Source of the DNA: Paenibacillus pabuli
GTDB taxonomy: Bacteria > Bacillota > Bacilli > Paenibacillales > Paenibacillaceae
Length of the DNA stretch: 64,000 nt
Direction: 5' to 3'
Assembly (NCBI RefSeq): GCF_039831995.1
Contig: NZ_JBDOIO010000003.1
Span: forward strand, 186,001 to 250,000
Shown here: piece by piece, positions 62,327 through 64,000 of the stretch
How positions within the stretch are numbered: the first letter of the stretch is position 1
Layout of the letters: each line of letters opens with the position of its first letter
The notes under the pieces: generated by a model
Seen by the model: only the letters and a program-made list of their open reading frames with translations
Told to the model about the DNA's origin: nothing
The model's database searches: none
Translations under genes and position numbers: made by a program

Positions 62327-62352
62327 AGTCGCTGAATCAGCGGCTTTTTTTT
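62327..62352 (+). terminator. Terminator after GNAT gene
   Basis: AGTCGCTG pairs with CAGCGGCT (one G-U) over a tight loop, followed by TTTTTTT. Confidence 0.8.
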
Positions 62353-62386
62353 ATGTTGCTCTTTAGACCAGGGGAAAAAAAGGTTA

Positions 62387-62540
62387 TGTAATAATTTATA
62401 ACACATGAATTGAATGATTGTGAAAAACAACAAAAAATAATGAATCTTTTTTATGGAAAACTACAAAGACATCCAGAAATCTTCGTAATATAATATGACA
62501 CAAGAAGAAAAAACGAAGGAATAAGTCAGGTTATATAACA
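62387..62540 (+). promoter_or_regulatory. Three GlnR/TnrA boxes and promoter
   Basis: TGTAATAATTTATAACA (62387-62403) matches every fixed position of TGTNANAWWWTNTNACA. A second box, read on the minus strand at 62484-62500, misses one position, and a third at 62524-62540 misses two. TATAAT (62489-62494) lies within box two, with AAGACA (62466-62471) 17 bases upstream as a weak -35. Box one is placed for activation; boxes two and three are placed for repression. Confidence 0.8.
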
Positions 62541-62593
62541 TTTAAATTAATCAACACAGGGATCTCAGTCTCTGTTCTAAAAGGAGAATATCT

Positions 62594-63277
62594 ATGCAAA
62601 TTAATGCAGCACCTTACAGTTGGCCTTACGACGGGAGTATCGATCCCGCAAGAACTGCATTAGTCATCATCGATATGCAAATCGACTTTTGCGGTAAGGG
62701 AGGATATGTGGAACAGATGGGATACGACCTGTCCTTGACGGCCAAACCAATCGAACCCATACGAAAACTACTGCAGCGGGTCAGGCAGATTGAACAATTT
62801 CACGTCATCCACACGAGAGAGGGGCACAAACCGGATTTATCCGATCTGTCTGCAAACAAACGTTGGCGCAGCAAACAGATCGGGGCAGAGATCGGTTCTT
62901 CCGGACCGGCGGGACGCATTTTGGTTCGAGGTGAACCGGGCTGGCAGATTATAGAGGAGCTTGCTCCCATTGAAGGTGAATCGATCATTGATAAGCCGGG
63001 TAAAGGCAGTTTTTATGCCACAGACCTGGATCTGATCCTGAAGAATCAAGGCATCACTCATCTGATTTTGACGGGAATTACAACGGATGTTTGTGTGCAT
63101 ACAACCATGCGTGAAGCCAACGACAGAGGATATGAATGTCTGATTCTGGAAGACTGCACGGGAGCAACCGACCCTGATAATCATCATGCAGCGCTCCAGA
63201 TGGTCAAAATGCAGGGAGGCGTGTTTGGCAGCGTCAGTAACTCCAGCGAGGTTTTAAAGGTGCTAGCAGCCTTTTAA
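62594..63277 (+). CDS. Isochorismatase-type amidohydrolase
   Basis: Cysteine hydrolase of the isochorismatase/biuretase group, 227 residues. The catalytic triad is visible: Asp 27 in VIIDMQIDF, Lys 137 in DKPGKGSF and Cys 167 in TTDVCVHTTMREANDRG. This subgroup includes biuret and ureidoacrylate amidohydrolases, which release ammonia. ATG 62594 follows AAAAGGAGAATATC. It precedes an ABC binding lipoprotein gene and sits behind GlnR/TnrA boxes, so use of a nitrogenous compound as ammonia source is likely. The exact amide is unknown. Confidence 0.92.
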   Translation: MQINAAPYSWPYDGSIDPARTALVIIDMQIDFCGKGGYVEQMGYDLSLTAKPIEPIRKLLQRVRQIEQFHVIHTREGHKPDLSDLSANKRWRSKQIGAEIGSSGPAGRILVRGEPGWQIIEELAPIEGESIIDKPGKGSFYATDLDLILKNQGITHLILTGITTDVCVHTTMREANDRGYECLILEDCTGATDPDNHHAALQMVKMQGGVFGSVSNSSEVLKVLAAF

Positions 63278-63325
63278 GCAACACCGCCACAGCAATAGAA
63301 AAACAACAACACGGGAGGAAATCAT

Positions 63326-64000
63326 ATGTGGAGATGGTCCAGAAAGTCACTGCTTATTGTAATGTCGGTTTGTTTGCTCGCACTAACAGCTTGCGGGTCG
63401 AACGATGTGCCTAGTTCAGCATCAGGAGATGGAGAATCCGGTGAACTGAAAAAAGTGGTTCTGCGTCTAAAATGGGTTCATCAAGCACAGTTTGCTGGCT
63501 TCTATACCGCCGTAGAAAAGGGGTTTTACAAAGAAGCGGGATTGGATGTTGAGATCAGACCAGGCGGCGCTGATTTTCCTTCTGTACAGATGATTGCATC
63601 AGGTGCGGAGCAATTCGGCGTGACGGGCGCAGATCAGATACTGATGGCCAGGGAGAAAGGGGTTCCCGTGAAGGCGCTGTCCGCCATTTACAGAAAAACG
63701 CCATTTGTGTTGTTTAGTCTCAAGGATTCAGGGATCACGAAAATGGAGGATCTGGTCGGCCAGAAGATCGGTGTGAAGCTTGGAGGTAATGAAGAGCTGA
63801 CTTACCGAGCAATGGTGAAGAATGCGGGTATAGACGGAACCAAGGTGGAGGAAATGCCAGCAAAATATGATCTCAGCCCATTGCTCAGCGGACAGGTAAA
63901 GGCATGGCCAGGTTATGTCATCAATGAGGTCCTCGCCGTACAGGAACAGGGGAATGAAGTCAATATTATTGAGCCAAACGATTATGATATTAACTTTTAT
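63326..64000 (+). CDS. NMT1-like ABC transporter binding lipoprotein, partial
   Basis: Start of a lipoprotein that the window edge cuts after 225 codons. Signal MWRWSRKSLLIVMSVCLL then LTACGS, with Cys 23 as lipid anchor. The NMT1/THI5-like binding fold begins near 45 with VVLRLKWVHQAQFAGFYTAV, EKGFYKEAGLDVEIRPGG, VTGADQILMAREKGVPVKAL and LVGQKIGVKLGG. Such proteins bind pyrimidine precursors, hydroxymethylpyrimidine, riboflavin or sulfonates. ATG 63326 follows ACGGGAGG, 48 bases after the hydrolase gene. The pair suggests uptake and hydrolysis of a pyrimidine-like or biuret-like nitrogen source; permease and ATPase genes may follow outside. Confidence 0.9.
   Translation, partial: MWRWSRKSLLIVMSVCLLALTACGSNDVPSSASGDGESGELKKVVLRLKWVHQAQFAGFYTAVEKGFYKEAGLDVEIRPGGADFPSVQMIASGAEQFGVTGADQILMAREKGVPVKALSAIYRKTPFVLFSLKDSGITKMEDLVGQKIGVKLGGNEELTYRAMVKNAGIDGTKVEEMPAKYDLSPLLSGQVKAWPGYVINEVLAVQEQGNEVNIIEPNDYDINFY

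Larger units (their letters stand above)
62253..62593. other. Regulatory spacer before nitrogen-controlled operon
   Basis: This 341-base stretch holds the terminator of the GNAT gene at 62327-62352, three GlnR/TnrA-type boxes and a sigmaA -10. It contains no gene that I can support. Confidence 0.6.

Noticed and set aside
1..64000. CRISPR arrays, insertion sequences, tRNA or rRNA genes, prophage
   Set aside because: I looked for regular repeats, transposase motifs, clover-leaf or rRNA core sequences and phage structural genes and saw none.

Overview
The window looks like a chromosomal segment of a soil Paenibacillus (Bacillota). The evidence is AGGAGG-type ribosome sites, frequent GTG and TTG starts, sigmaA-type promoters, YesM/YesN two-component systems beside LplB/YtcP/LplA-type sugar transporters, many AraC regulators and a large glycoside hydrolase set. 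The genes read as Paenibacillus-like throughout. I saw no rRNA, tRNA, CRISPR array, transposase or prophage. Many gene starts were moved from the longest open frame to the codon that a ribosome site actually serves.

Layout. 1-2.6 kb: a PadR-controlled ABC exporter operon containing a HAAS/pentapeptide-repeat protein, cut by the left edge. 2.7-12.5 kb: a glycan locus (YesN, YesM, two sugar permeases, binding lipoprotein, two GH43 enzymes) with cre-like sites before the transporter. 12.6-21.1 kb: DinB protein, secreted GH26 mannanase with a perfect cre at its promoter, HxlR regulator and SDR, MATE pump divergent from its TetR repressor, and a DinG-type helicase. 21.3-29.4 kb: S-layer-anchored GH3, cytosine permease/deaminase operon behind a PyrR-type attenuator, and PdxR divergent from an unpartnered PdxS. 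29.6-36 kb: AraC-GH39 fusion, and a PTS EIIC with a GH3 beta-glucosidase. 36-41.2 kb: EamA transporter, Nudix hydrolase, TetR divergent from a CMD/cupin pair, GNAT. 41.3-44.5 kb: AraC divergent from DUF2264-GH88. 44.6-50.2 kb: Fur-box siderophore-binding lipoprotein, LytTR/GHKL two-component system, serine hydrolase. 50.4-53.2 kb: a decayed patch with small AT-rich genes, a methyltransferase stub and a dnaN-like pseudogene. 53.3-55.7 kb: AraC divergent from GH4. 56-60 kb: VanRS-like pair flanked by an intact and a broken copy of one methyltransferase, then DedA and a small membrane protein sharing an 11-bp tandem-repeat motif. 60.3-61.5 kb: secreted GH5. 61.7-64 kb: GNAT, then an isochorismatase-type hydrolase with an NMT1-like ABC lipoprotein behind GlnR/TnrA boxes, cut by the right edge.

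How it fits together. Secreted or surface enzymes (GH26, GH5, GH43, SLH-GH3) would cut plant and cell-wall polymers. Sugar ABC and PTS transporters would import the oligomers, and cytoplasmic enzymes (GH43, GH39 fusion, GH3, GH4, GH88) would finish them, under AraC/YesMN induction and probable CcpA repression. A second theme is scavenging of nitrogenous small molecules: cytosine under PyrR-type control and an amide-like substrate under GlnR/TnrA-type control.

The most unusual items are the AraC-GH39 fusion, the PyrR-type leader on codBA, the triple GlnR/TnrA boxes, the unpartnered PdxS, the dnaN-like relic, and the duplicated methyltransferase around VanRS with the tandem-repeat motif nearby. 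I found no clear evidence of a wholly new defence or mobile system. All functions are inferred from reading the sequence; no database search was run.
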